Below are positions 32,700-51,478 of a stretch of DNA of 60,000 bases, piece by piece. The stretch is from positions 18,090,475 through 18,150,474 of the forward strand of contig NC_087077.1 of assembly GCF_026151205.1 (NCBI RefSeq), in the 5' to 3' direction. The notes under the pieces were generated by a model. That model had not been told where the DNA came from. It did no database searches and saw nothing but the letters and a program-made list of their open reading frames with translations. This stretch comes from Bolinopsis microptera (lineage: Eukaryota > Ctenophora > Tentaculata > Lobata > Bolinopsidae). The position numbers were made by a program, and so were the translations under genes. How positions within the stretch are numbered: the stretch's first letter is position 1; each line of letters starts with the position of its first letter.

Positions 32700-35600
32700 C
32701 CGTTGAAAACTATGAAACGGTTAAAAATGAGCGATTTGTGACGGCAAATTGGACGAAATGGCGATCCGAGTGACCATTTGACATGGAACGGTTGTATAAA
32801 GTAATGATGAGGAGTTGTCTATAAATTGAAGTGCATGCAATTCAATTACTCGAACAATCCCGTCTATCAGATAAGAGGAAACATGAACTGTCTCAAACGA
32901 TAACTTGACACCGGAACAAAGTCAGGTTAGTCTGGCATTTTAGACCAGCATGATGAGGAAAGATAGCTGAAATCGGAGCTGTCTTGAGCAGAGAACTAGC
33001 GGAACTGCTCATTCTCTGAACACTTGTGGTTGAGTTTAAGCACGATTACGAGTTCTATTTTACATGCATAATTCAAACGTGATTTTGTTTAGACAGAAAC
33101 GATGATCAGCAATATATTGAGTCAAGCAATAAATTCTCAATTTAACAGAAATAGTTTTAAATTTTGGCAGAGCATGACGGTTTACAGAATCGGGCAGAAT
33201 TAAAGTAAATAGTAATAAGCAAGCTAAATGGAGTTACAAAAAATTGAAGTTACAAAAATTCCATCTGAAAAGATATCAAATATAGGTTAGCGGATAGCCT
33301 ATACTAGCTGGAACAGAGTAAACAGCCTAAAACCTAACAAATCAGTCTAACAAAACAATTCACCACAATATTTGCGTAACACCGCTATTGCAGACCCAGC
33401 CGACACCTACCAAGCTAACAAAAACCGCTGATCATTGGCTAACCCTGCAGAGGGACTAACGAATTTGTGGAATGGTAATGGGAAATAAGATACCTGTGTG
33501 ACAGAACTCCAACATATCAAATAGGGGGGGGGGGGGGGGGTGGTGCAAATAGGGGGGGGGGGGCAAGACTAGAAGGGCGGGGGAAGTTACCGTCCTTGTT
33601 ACAACCTTACAAAGGTGCGGATAGTCGGGAAATGGTCTCATTCCCTCAATTTCAAAACCACTTAATCAGACAGCTGGTCCTCACAGACTGTTTCCTACCA
33701 CGACACAAACCCCAAAATACCCCACTGTCTCCCCCCCTGAGTGTCGCAGAGAAGGTATCTACGGGCAGGTAAACACATGCCCGGCCCGCATACCACGAAA
33801 GTGATCTCACTCAATCCACTATGAGGCAGAGAGAGAGAGAGAGAGAGAGGGTGAGTGATTTGATTTGCATATGAAATTCATGTTGCGAGACGTTAAGTTG
33901 GTATGGAGGCGCACGTTCAAAGGGAAGATCTGTTCAGGGCTCTCACCGGAATTTAGGGACAATATAAATTTGAGGGAGGTTTTGGGCATGACAGTGCAAG
34001 TTCTCCCGGTCAATCGAATTAGGTAGCCCGATATGAGAGCAGGGTAGACACTGAGATATTGAATTAACCGTCATAGTTCGCAGCTCTGGGGCTGGGCTGG
34101 TAGAAGTTTAACAACGTGATAGGTTAGGGTAGGTATGTAGCAACCCCGGGGCGTGGACCCATCACCTTGTAAATATCCAGCTCTTGGTGCTGGACAACAA
34201 TACCACACTTCACACTACCATAAAGCAGGGTCAAATGTCACCTCCACTGTCAAGTGTTCACCATAACAAACGGTCAAAGAGCGGTTAAATCAACAAATTG
34301 CGGTTAAACTCTGCGGTGTCAAACTAAGGTTGATGATGGAAGTGAAGGTCAATGCGGTTAGAACCGTAAAGTGAGATGTAAGACGAGCACCTCTTTCAAG
34401 TAAAAGTTTTCTTGTAAAAGCTATGACCTGTATTAAATTGAGAGATTGAGAGTCATTCTTGTTAAATTGCTGCTTTGTGCCCTGAAGCGTGTGAAACTGT
34501 AAACCATATCACAAAAGCCTTTGTTTATTGTCGACAATCGTTAACCGCCACAGCCAAGCTCCTGTGCAAAGCGTGCAGAAATATCAACACATTTAGTATA
34601 AACATTACAATTGATTAGGACAATGGAACACTCGATGACTCGATATCACAAACTTAATGAAGCTAGAAATTCCGGGGAAAGATCCGTGCATGTTCGAACA
34701 AGTTCGCAATCAAAACATATAATCCAATTTATCTCTCTCTCCTAATTTATCAGCAGTTGCAAATTAGAGATCAAAAGCACATGTACACAAACAAAAACTT
34801 CTAAATTCTCTGAAACGGACGCTAGACCTGAGGTCGCGCCACGGCCACCAGCTCACTCACATCAACACAGTCACTTCTCCACGACATAATTGAACTTGTT
34901 CAGCGAATAGAGCCGTACTAGGTACTGACTGGCACGAAGACGGGAAATTACCGTCCAGTCAACCATTACCATGATATTGTCTAGAATTTGTTTTAAAACC
35001 CTGCTAAGGATCGTCAAATATTACAAGTATGCGGCAGTAAGGATGTCTGGAGGATGGATACTATCAGTGTTTCCAGAATATTCTTGTAATCAGAGATGTG
35101 TTTATACGACCCATTGATAAGCGCTGAATTTTTTCTAATTTTCAGGTTTTAGATTTGAAATTTACCTGATTATTAACAAGAAACGATTTGCGATGAGTCG
35201 CTGATAATAAAACATCAGGTAATATTATCGTTGAAGTCAGTTCCCATGAGTGTTCATTAGTAGACATTAAACCATTAACAGCAGCCTAAAGGTCTCAACT
35301 AATGATAACAGAGCTTGAAGGAGAGCCACTGGAAAGAACGGCACTGGAATCTGAATGTTAAAACTCATAAAATGCAGCTCCACAAGGCCACAAATTCCTG
35401 TGAACTGTGTTTTACATGACGTATAATGCTGTGCCCCCACCGGTCTACACCTTAACACAGTCCAGCAGGCTCCTGATAAGCACTGAGCACGTGAAGTATA
35501 GATAAGTTTTTCAAAAGCAAAATATTCAGGGTGGGACAAGGGGAGCTGAAATCGGAAACATTCCGGGAAAGTGTAATAAAGCCGGAATATGGTATACAAT

Positions 35601-38600
35601 ACTGTGGAGTGTGGGCATTAGCCATGTTGTGTTGACGACAATGCGACCGAAGATGGTCGGTTGGGTCGGTTCATTAGTCGGTAGATATAGCCGGTAATTT
35701 GCTGGCAATAACATGGTCATTGACTGGCTTATAGCGGTAATGACTCTAGGAGGACATTAGGAACTTAATAATACTATTCAATAGGCGGACTAAACTAGCG
35801 GAGGAAGAAGACGATGCTCAACACAGCTCACTGTGGAGAAGCAAATAACCTTATTACTTCAACCAATCATCCACTCAAAAACATTAAGAAACATGGGGGG
35901 GGGGGGGGGAAACAATTTCCCTGTAATCTATTTTCCTTAAATAAGGGTAAATTATTCTAAAGAAGATTGGCATTTCCAGCTCACAAGCCACATCATCGAT
36001 GGGATCAATTAAGCGCAATAAGCAAACAATCTTTCAGAGTGATACATAAACAAAAACAGACGAACAGTGGACCCCCCTTGATATGACTGCACTATATAAT
36101 TAACTTGATATAATACACTGCCTGCCTGCAGCACACGCGGCTGGCAGCAGGTAACATGGAGCTACGATTTGCTGAAGTATATCATCTGAGCTACTCTGTC
36201 AGAGCGGCGACTGATTGCTAGAAAGTAATCATATCTGGGGAGGCTAGTACTGCTCGTGAGAGAGGTTAACGTTCTGTACGTTTGTCGGGCGCACGTGAAC
36301 AACAGACTAGCTAGATATAGAGATACCTACTTTAGTACAACAAACTAATTTATCTATCTAATGAGTTCTTATGAAATTAAAGCTTACAAAAATAGTGAAA
36401 ATAACAGAGAGACCTACAATAATTCGTACGTGCGGAAGGAAGATCAGGGCTGCTCTTGATGATTTTCGCCCTAGATGGACTACCCCTAGGTATCACCATG
36501 TTGTCGGAGAATTAAGTGATATATAAACAAGTGTGAACAGGTGTACTGGTGATGTAAAAGTGGTTACTAACCAGATCAACAGATAATAATAACTGCAGTT
36601 AAACAATCTGCAGAACAAGGTTCAGCAAGAGTCAACAATATCACATATCTCACAGAGATATGATCCTATTAACCTGCCCGACCGATATCTAATTTGCATG
36701 ATAATATCGTGAACATGCGAATTGATTTGCAGAGCAGTATTGGACCGTGGGCGGTGAGGGCTAAGTGGGGGCCAAGTACATATATTGTGAAAGTAGGGCC
36801 CCTATATAAGGGGTGTTGAAAGGAAACCACTACTACTACTACGGAGGTACGGGGCACAGCACTATAGTGTAACTTATATCATGCGGAATACAGCAAGTAA
36901 AGAGAGTTAAAGAAGGAAAATGTACCGAGGTTACAAGATGGCCTCATCGAGAAGGCCTCATGTTAGGATGGCCTATATTAAGGTGGCCTCATTTTTAGTT
37001 AATTGTTACAATTTATAACACGTCAATACAGTACGATATTATGTAAGCTGTATATATACTGTAACTGCGTAAACTGTGACGGACTACAAACAACAACTCG
37101 ACACAAGGACTGTAAATTACAGGCAAGGTAGCATGAGGAGGACCCCCTACCGAGATCAACACACTTATTATAATAAACGAGAGTTTATTATACAGTTAGT
37201 GTAAACTTGAGACTCTGGTCTAGTGTGCAGGTTATTGAGCTGTTCATTGTTATCTACAGCGCCCTAGTCAAGAACAAGGGAAATTTACAAAAACACGGCG
37301 ACAAAGGCTAAAACTGGGGCGTAAACACAATTAACAATTTTACAGTTTGCGCTCCATGGAGATTGTTCATTTGTCAAGGATTCTCTCCTAATTCCTATGA
37401 TTTCTACGAGCCAGTTGAACTAGGAGTGGTTTTCAAAATGCCACAAATTTGGGTTAAAGTCTTTAAAGCTTACGAAAACGTTGATTAAATACCCCAATGA
37501 ATAATTCAATACAGAACCAAAAGAGGCTTCAGCAATAGTAATGTGATCTTGGACATTAGATTAATTAAATTGTTGTTTCGATCATCGACTGAGATGAGAG
37601 ATCATCGTATCGATAAATTCTTAAACTCAGTCATGTGAAAGAGATTTAAACAATCTACCATACCACATACGCCTGACTTCTGCTGCATGATATAGGTATC
37701 ACAAATCGAAAGTAGCAAAGTTACAACAAAAACGCACGGCTTGAGATGAAGTGAAGCTCATTAATGAACGGAATCAAAGAACGCAAGAGCTTTCTGATAG
37801 TTTCCTCCCCAAAAAAGCCTATAAATAAACCTTTAAACGTCACTTCCGTCACTTCCGTCCTACAGTAACAGATACGTCATAGCTACAACCATAGCATCTA
37901 CTTTTACCATATACCGCCATTACGGTCGGTAATTATTGGCAGGGAAGCCGTATAACATCAGTGACAAGTTCTGTTGTCGGGGCTGTTAGCTGTACCGTTA
38001 CGATTACGGTATACAATTACAGGTAACGATCAAACGGCGAGGATTATTTTTTAAATAATTATTAAAACTTGGCCACAAATACTCAGGATAGGTTAAAAAT
38101 GCGAGCATATTTTAGGTATACCTTCATAACTTTATGGATTCCTAATTCCTGTTTAGTTACTTGACTTGACAAATCTAACCAGATGATTTGTCATGGAGTT
38201 CTGTCACGTGGTATTGATGGATGGCGCAGATTGGTCGGCTGATAAAATGATCGGCTATGATTGGTTTGTTGGGTGTCCAGTGAAAGGCGTTACCCCCGGG
38301 AAAATCTGTACCTAAATGAAGCGTAAGAAGCTTGCTAAATGTTAACTACACAAGTTTTCACCACCACATTCCACAGTCAAACACCAACGTTGTTCCAGCA
38401 CAATATTACTGTAATTTATACTGCAGACAAGAGGAGACTGAAGATGGTGACCTACTGAAAAGGTCGTTGAACATTTGCCTATCTTCAGACGTCAACCACC
38501 TCCCTATAATTTAAACACCAAAATTAATCCATTGTTAAAAATGAGGATAAGAGTCGCCACAGTCAATTATCCATTAGAAATACAGTAGAATAAGATTCAA

Positions 38601-40175
38601 TTTTCTATTTTCGGCGTGTGTCGGCACACCGTCCAATTCAAGAGAAAACGAGCAATTCAAGTTTAAGAAACATATATCGTAAATCATGTGAACTGCAATG
38701 GCCAACGCTCTACACTTCTAAACGTTTCAAAGTTATCGAATTACTTATTTTATAATTTAGATCATAATGATGATAAGAATACGATCATGTCATGATTAGG
38801 TTTGATGCTGAACACAATTCACACGAGAAAATCATGATCGAATACAGAAATACTAGTGATCAAACACTGCAATATGGAGCTATCAGCACCCGATGATTCG
38901 TCAGAAGAAAAAAGGGAAGTAAAACGGCCGGAGCACGATCACACTCTCCGCAAATTATGCATCAAAATCTCAAATAAAATATCGAAAAAGAGAAAGTCTG
39001 TGAGCTGTGTTTTAGCTGCATGCTATGTCGTGTGTTCCGTGTAGCATTTTTCAACAGGTCCTTGATCTTGGTTTTACAGTGCAGGTCTGTCATGCAGTAA
39101 ATTGGGGGACATTACAGGGGGGAGAGGGAGGGTGGCAAGGGAGGGGTTGAGGAGTAGGGCGGGAAGTTTTTCTAAAGTTGTAGGTCACGTGGGAGGGGGG
39201 GAGAGGAGCGTGAGGAGGTTGTCAGACGTGCTGTAACCACAACTCAGGGAATGTGGAGCTGTTAAACTACTTATCATGCGGAGTACAGCTCTTTAAATAC
39301 TGAATATCTAGCTTTTTAATTTTACAATAAAAGACTTGGAAATTATTCAACGACCAGTGAGCAGTGACCGCTCTGTGAGCTTGCCAGTGACCGCTGGGAG
39401 CCGGACACCGCCTAGAAAGTCCAACTGCAGTTACCAAGTTACACGAAACAATTACAATTATGATGCAAGTACATCACAGTCATCACAGTAAATAAGTGTG
39501 TGAGCTTGAGCGGCTCAAGGAAGGTTGTTATGGTGTGAGAAGAAGGAGAAGACGATATCGTCGTGTATTTTAACGACTTGTTCGACAAGCAAGGTAAACA
39601 CTGAGCACACAAGCTTTTGTAGCAAAGCGCCAGCTTGATTATCATAGATCTAGATTGTTCCGGCTAATCTAGATCCTCGATCTAGAATAAGGAGCTCTAA
39701 TATCAGATAAAACAAAGATTACTTCTGTGATTTGGTCGTGTACCGTTAGTGAAGAGTTAAATTTGATAATTTTCTTTGAAGAAAAATAATCTTTGAACGC
39801 CAAAGTCTAAATTGTAGATCAATAATCTTGATCGATCTACTGTTGATAATTCATCTAGAATATTCATGGTCTTTTTAAAGCAATGACTAATCTTAATTCT
39901 GCTCGCGTCCTAAGATGGCGTTTCTCTTGTCTCATACATGATGAAGAGGAATTCGTCATCATGTGACATAGAGTAAATTTTAAAATTCCGAAAAGTATTA
40001 AGTTGTCTACCGCTACGTGCTTGTAAAACTGAAACTAAAAAACTACTTGTAAAGTTGTAAAGTTTTCCGTTCATTAATTAAACAAAGAGGTTGATGGTGC
40101 GTGATCGATTGCGTGATCGAATGTAGATTCTAGAATTTTCCTGAACAATTCATTGTCACCAACCGGCTAACCAGT
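32700..40175. other. long region with no supported gene
   Basis: It holds poly-G runs (33524-33540, 33552-33563, 35895-35909) and a short (GA)n (33824-33849). GGCCTCAT-type repeats occur near 36940-36990. A patch with CACGTG and several ATTGG boxes lies at 38195-38270. All open frames are short, mostly without ATG, and match no family I recognise. A 56-codon ATG frame at 38874 was considered and not accepted. Confidence 0.5.
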
Positions 40176-40189
40176 AACATGGAGACAGA

Positions 40190-40653
40190 TACACTCTTGT
40201 TTATTTATTCTCTCGAAATTACAGCCGTGCCTTACCTTTACCCTTTATTTCACAAGTTGTAGCCAGTGGAGTTATCTCCACTACTAGTATTGATATAGAG
40301 TCACATTTAAAACCAGTAGTATCTCTCCTTTTTCTCTCCATCTTATGTGCATTTTATTACTCTATATCCACTGACTTTATTCGACGTATTATCTAAAAGA
40401 ATAAAAAAATTGTGTGCGTGTGTTTTTATATTTATTTTGCTACGGCGCATGTGAAACCCCAGGGCATCCAGCACCGGAGAAGCTGAAATGACACTCTCTG
40501 AACCCTTGGTGCCGCTCAGATTTTGCCTCTTGGCTGGTAAGCCGAGTCTTGATCGATTAACTCAGCTTCTTCGGTACAACACAGACCGGAGGGTACTATT
40601 AGCCGCTTTGCCGGTGGTATCCTCCTGGTGTCCTGGGGTTTGGCAGGTTCCTC

Positions 40654-40684
<31 letters not shown>
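40190..40684 (+). mobile_element. non-LTR retroelement copy (SINE or 5'-truncated LINE) with poly-A tail
   Basis: A segment of about 495 bp ends in roughly 28 A residues (from 40658). It is flanked by exact 14-bp direct repeats AACATGGAGACAGA (40176-40189, 40685-40698), the mark of target-primed reverse transcription. The 3' 200 bp is GC-rich (AACCCCAGGGCATCCAGCAC.., TGGTAAGCCGAGTCTTGATC) and unlike its surroundings. No clear RNA polymerase III A/B boxes are seen near the 5' end, and there is no AATAAA just before the tail. A LINE 3' end or unusual SINE is likelier than a processed mRNA. Confidence 0.8.
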
Positions 40685-40686
<2 letters not shown>

Positions 40687-40699
40687 CATGGAGACAGAA

Positions 40700-46446
<5,747 letters not shown>

Positions 46447-46835
46447 CTAAACACAAGATACCAGAGTGGGCGGGGCCCCTTTGTAAGATGTGTAAAACCT
46501 ACATACCAGCTCTAAAACTTGATGTGAGAGGGTGAACTTGAGAATATGCTTTTTTAAATTGTAACCCAGCCAACTACTCACAAAGACCCTGTGTGGGTTG
46601 GTGAGAGTAAGAATTTGGTCCTCGAGAAATTAATTGTAAATTTCAATATTCCATGTGAGGAACAATGCGACTTCGTGACTATTAGCTATCGTTATTATTC
46701 TAGAATGATCCAGAACATTGATTCGAGGAACTGCTCGTGAGACGAATTCAAATTAGGCGGGCTTGGTAACTGGGTACATACTACACAGTACACGTCGTTT
46801 AAGGGGAAATTGTAGTGCCCTATAATGTAATTGGT

Positions 46836-46975
46836 CACGTGATATGTTCTGCTGCACGTGACAAACCCTGGTAAGGTAGAAGAGCCACGTGTTCTGATAA
46901 TTGAGCACATGCAATTATAATTGAGCACGTGTTCTGACAGTTGAGCACGTGTTCTGATAATTGATATATCGTCGC
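46836..46975 (+). repeat. E-box-bearing 20-bp repeat
   Basis: CACGTGTTCTGATAATTGAG recurs with small changes (46886, 46926, 46946), and two more CACGTG sites precede it (46836, 46855). This gives five CACGTG in 116 bp. It could be a regulatory cluster or just a minisatellite. Confidence 0.7.
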
Positions 46976-48648
46976 CCAACAAGGATCAATAGTGGAACAC
47001 AATAACAGTAACATTAACGAGTTAAGGCTAATCTAAACCCACACCCGGCCACCCGACAAAATAAACTGCCCTCAGGTCTACTAAGAACTAGTGTCTAATG
47101 TCTATCCCTTCCTGTGCCGCGAACACTTTTCTTAGGAAATTTCTTCAGAAAAGAAAATGCAATTGTAAATCAACGATCACACCTAGTTATTCTCACGATA
47201 GGAATTACTAACGGATTCATAAAATAGGGTGTAGGGACTGACCCGGGGACGATTAAATTTAAAACCGAGATTATCAACCAATCTGTTAAAGCATCAAGGA
47301 AAGTGAACACTTATTACTGGTGTCCGTTCTATAGGAGCACTAACGTTATGATAAATCCTCGATTAGCCTAGTCATCAAACACAGTCCGTTTAAATAACGC
47401 CAAATTTGAATATATTTTGCTGCTCTGTCATATTTGTCATGGAGATAATAAAACGCCCCCGACTACTATCTAAATAAGGACGGACATTTTGATATTTTGA
47501 TATTTTGGAACTGATTCGACCGGCGAGACGGAGGCGGAATACAAATCACCCAGGACAATCAACTGAAGAAGTGTTGAAGTTCTTAAAACTCTCCAGAATT
47601 GAACAGAAGAGGGAGGAGTTTTTGAATGGGATCAATCAGAAAAGGACACACTAACCCTGAAAATCAGTACAATGTAATTATCAGACGGGGGAGATTTGTG
47701 AATTTGTCCCAGACGCCCGACCTTCAGAAGTAGACTAATGCAAGGATGTCAGGCCATGACTAATGACCCATGTGTATGTGTTGGAAAGTGGTAATGACTC
47801 AATATGGCCATGATGGTCCATCGGCACGCACCGTACCACAGACGAGAGTGCGACATAATCGATAATATCTTTGTCTGATTATGGTATCTAGAGGACAATA
47901 GTCATCATACAAGCATTAGGTAATGGATATTTGTTAGATATTGAAACATGGCCGTAGTGTCTTATAACACATAACATGTTAGGTGAAGCTGGTCAAATGG
48001 TAACTGGCCCGCTTTATCGCTGAAACCAGACATCTTGAAATAGGAGGATACTGTTAAGGCTGGGCTGGGTAGACGGGCATGCTTGTTGCTTCCCCACTCA
48101 TATTTCTATGCTATGAGAGACACTTGTCTACCGACCACAATCAGAAGAGAAGAGATCACCAATCCCACTACGGGAGAGGAGCGAAAAGTGTTCAGCGGAC
48201 TATCAAGAACTAGAATCTTGAATACTGCTCCCACTAAGGAATCTACGAACGAGGAGGAGGATGTGATAAAAAGGCGGTCTAACATTAATATTGTTCATTA
48301 CAAGATATATATTAAGAGATATTAAGAGACATATTAAGACTATTGGAGTGATTGAGGAACGAGAACGGAGAGATGAAGGAGCTAGGAATACTAGACTAGA
48401 GTGACGTGTAATAGAGGAGAATACTGAACTCGTCAACCCTTCATATATTGCCGCTCAAAAAATAGAACGTAACGCATCACGTGAATGGATAGACTAGCCC
48501 TAATTGGTCCGTTAAAAGTAACGTGACATGTTAGACCAGTTCTGATAGGTCAGCCTTGAAACTCTGCTCGGTGACTGGCAACAAGTTTACAGTTGTTGGG
48601 TATCCGCTAACAAGCCGAGCAGTCTGCATGACTCGCAGCACGCTTCAA

Positions 48649-48908
48649 ACACTATATTTCACTACTATAAAACTACTATTTCACTGATATTTCACTAATA
48701 TTTCACTAATATAAAACTAATATAAAACTAATATAAAACTAATATAAAACTAATATTTCACTGATATTTCATTATTATTTCACTAATATAAAACTATAAT
48801 TTCACTAATGTTTCATTAATGTTTCACTATTATTTCACTAATATAAAACTAATATAAAACTACTATTTCGCTAATATTTAACTAATATTTTACTATTATT
48901 TCACTAAT
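48649..48908 (+). repeat. 11-bp repeat block with two alternating unit types
   Basis: Units of TTTCACTAATA and TAAAACTAATA (with GATA, TATT and AATG variants) alternate in runs over about 260 bp. Confidence 0.9.
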
Positions 48909-48971
48909 TATCATTCCCCTGAGGAGTTATCGCTAACTGAAACTACATAATGATCATCACTATTTCTTGTA

Positions 48972-49130
48972 GCGACTTGCCGGACAAGAAATGTCCGGCA
49001 GGAAATAATCGGCAAGAAATGTTCAGCAAGATTCAAGAAATATCCGGCAAGAAATTTTCAGCAAGATTCAAGAAATATCCGGCAAGAAATATCCGGGGCA
49101 AGCTAAAGAAATGTCCCGCAAGAAAGATTC
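48972..49130 (+). repeat. degenerate minisatellite on a GCAAGAAATATCCG core
   Basis: CCGGCAAGAAAT and CAGCAAGATTCAAGAAAT motifs recur about nine times at 14-34 bp spacing. Confidence 0.85.
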
Positions 49131-51415
49131 ACTAAGACACTGACTGTTTATTTGATATTAGGTTTGGGGTAAAGCCTTAATAAAGCAGACGTGACAACAC
49201 TCAATATTGTAATAATCACCAACTTTAACCCTGAACAAACGATACCGTTCCTGTTAAAGCCCTATAATCTATATTTGATTACAATTCATCGAATAAAACT
49301 GGAGATATGACGAGAATGCTATCATCGTCATCCCTATTTTAAAAGCCGACTTTTCATCTCATTGTCAAAAGTATAATTGGGGCAATAATGGCGCTGGGTA
49401 TTAAAAACCCTCTGTAAGTTACATAGTATTTAAGTTACGAGTTGTAACTAACAAGGCCTCGTCAGGTCTGCACATGAATGGTTTCTATTAACCGCAGAAT
49501 TGTCAATAGAAAGGACACAGACAACTAAACTACTCGTATTATCATAGTTCTGGAGACACTGTAATAGTTCTCAAACACGCCATCTAGCATTGCACAGGCA
49601 GTAACTGTTATTTGAGTGTGACAGAAAGAAGAGAGCCGCTGTAATAAGGACAAAACCAGCAAGGAATTACTAAGCAGGACAGTCATACTGGCATAAGAAT
49701 AATAATAAGTTAAATTTAAAAACACTGCTGTAAGTATAAGGTAAACTTATACTCAGCACGTAGTTTAACGCAGACTAAGGTTAAAGGGTAAAATGTAGCA
49801 AATTTTGCTAAACAAGTTTAAACAAAGCTTAGAATATAACAAGATTTTCAACCTCATACGCTTAATGTATTGCCATGATTATATGGGTAAACGAGTTATA
49901 AAGGTTAAGTTTAGCAGTTGGAATAAATACGTTTTTATGATCTTCCTAAACATTTCAACAGATAGCATGGTATCACTTTTCAGTCAGGCTGAGACAGAAA
50001 ACAGCCAGAAAAAGTCGATGAGTGATGAGTGCAGGAGCAGTATACTGAGACAGCACCACCAAGGCAGTACAAGTCAGTATAACGGCTAAGAGAGACCAGA
50101 TTGATGAAGCGGTGCTAATCTGTCATCAGACCAGTACGCTGGTAAGTACAATGTTATCAGATTGTATAGTGAGCGGAGTGCCCTGAAGGTGGAGTGCATG
50201 TACTAGCTACTCAGGTACATAATATTATGTACTACTCAGGTGACGTGTTCAGCTAAGTGACAATTGATGTTTGATGGACACAAGTTCTCTTCTCATACGG
50301 GAAGTTTTAGTTCATACTCTATACTTAGTCCATGACATAGTGTTGATTAGCCTGCTGAGTACATCATCACTCTCATCCAGACTCTCAATTACAATGCTCA
50401 ATTTTAACAAACGGGAAAGTTAACTTGGTCGTCTAAGAGCGAGAACAATCAAACTGTGTCTGACTAGTCCCGTGCCCCCAGGCGGCAGGTCTCGTGCCTC
50501 TTGAGCCGTGAGCTTGGCAACTTCTCAACCTAGTTATAGACAACCAAGAGTCCTTGACGAAATTTTCTGTCTCTTAAAAATAGCTCCTACAATAAAGTTT
50601 CAATTTTGAAAGCGCTGAAAGAAAAGGCACACAGATTATACCTCAACTAACAGTTAACACATGATAAGGTGGTGATGAGGTAACGGTGATATATAACAGT
50701 GTGCGAGAAGGGAACAGAGCTAACTCTGGGTAGCCGACACACAATTCTAGGAAACCAAAGTGTTACTCTGTTAATGGGTATACTGGTGAGATATTGCTCC
50801 TCACAAGTCACAAGGTTAGCCGAGTAGTACCCTTCTACCCCGCATCCCATGTGTACTCTACAAGACAACAATGTGAGTTTGTGAGCTGGGGGATGAAGCT
50901 GGATTCTGTGGAACAGTCGTTAAAGTAAGAATTAACTGGAAGATACTGATAAGATGAAGTTTAGAACACAGTTTTTAGACATTTTTTAATACAAGAACAT
51001 TTAATGACACTCAACAATATTTAAAGGTTGTATTAAAATTAGTGTATTTTAGATAAAAAGAGCATATACGTATTGCTTGTACATGTCCTATGATGAATCT
51101 TTTCTTTCGGCGAATTCTCGGAAGCGTTTGATTAATAGTTTAGCTATCCCTCAATTTCGAGGTAGACGAAAGACAAAGTAAAGAAGCTCCCAGTACAATA
51201 CGTGGTTTTTGGTACAGTGTTAGGCGTATAATAAAATTTCACTAGACATTATCTCAATAAGTATAAGATCATCAAATATCAAATATTTGATATTAAATAT
51301 TATCGTATTTAAGTATTATTGACCTCTCGGTGATAATTACGGAAGAAGTGGTGATGATATTGTTGATTTATAAAGATGAAGTTCCAGTACCACACTGAGT
51401 ATACCTGTTATAACG

Positions 51416-51478
51416 CGTGATTTCTATACAACTTAGCGTGATTTTTATACAACTTAGCGTGATTTCTATACAACTTAG
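51416..51478 (+). repeat. 21-bp tandem repeat, 3 copies
   Basis: CGTGATTTCTATACAACTTA+G, three copies, with one C-to-T change in the middle one. Confidence 0.95.

Noticed and set aside
38874-39044. 56-codon ATG frame rich in Lys/Glu/Ser
   Set aside because: Too short to judge without expression or conservation.
48113-48325. ATG frame starting MRDTCLPTTIRREEITNPTT
   Set aside because: The composition looks protein-like, but there is no family match, no donor and no neighbouring exon; kept only as a note.
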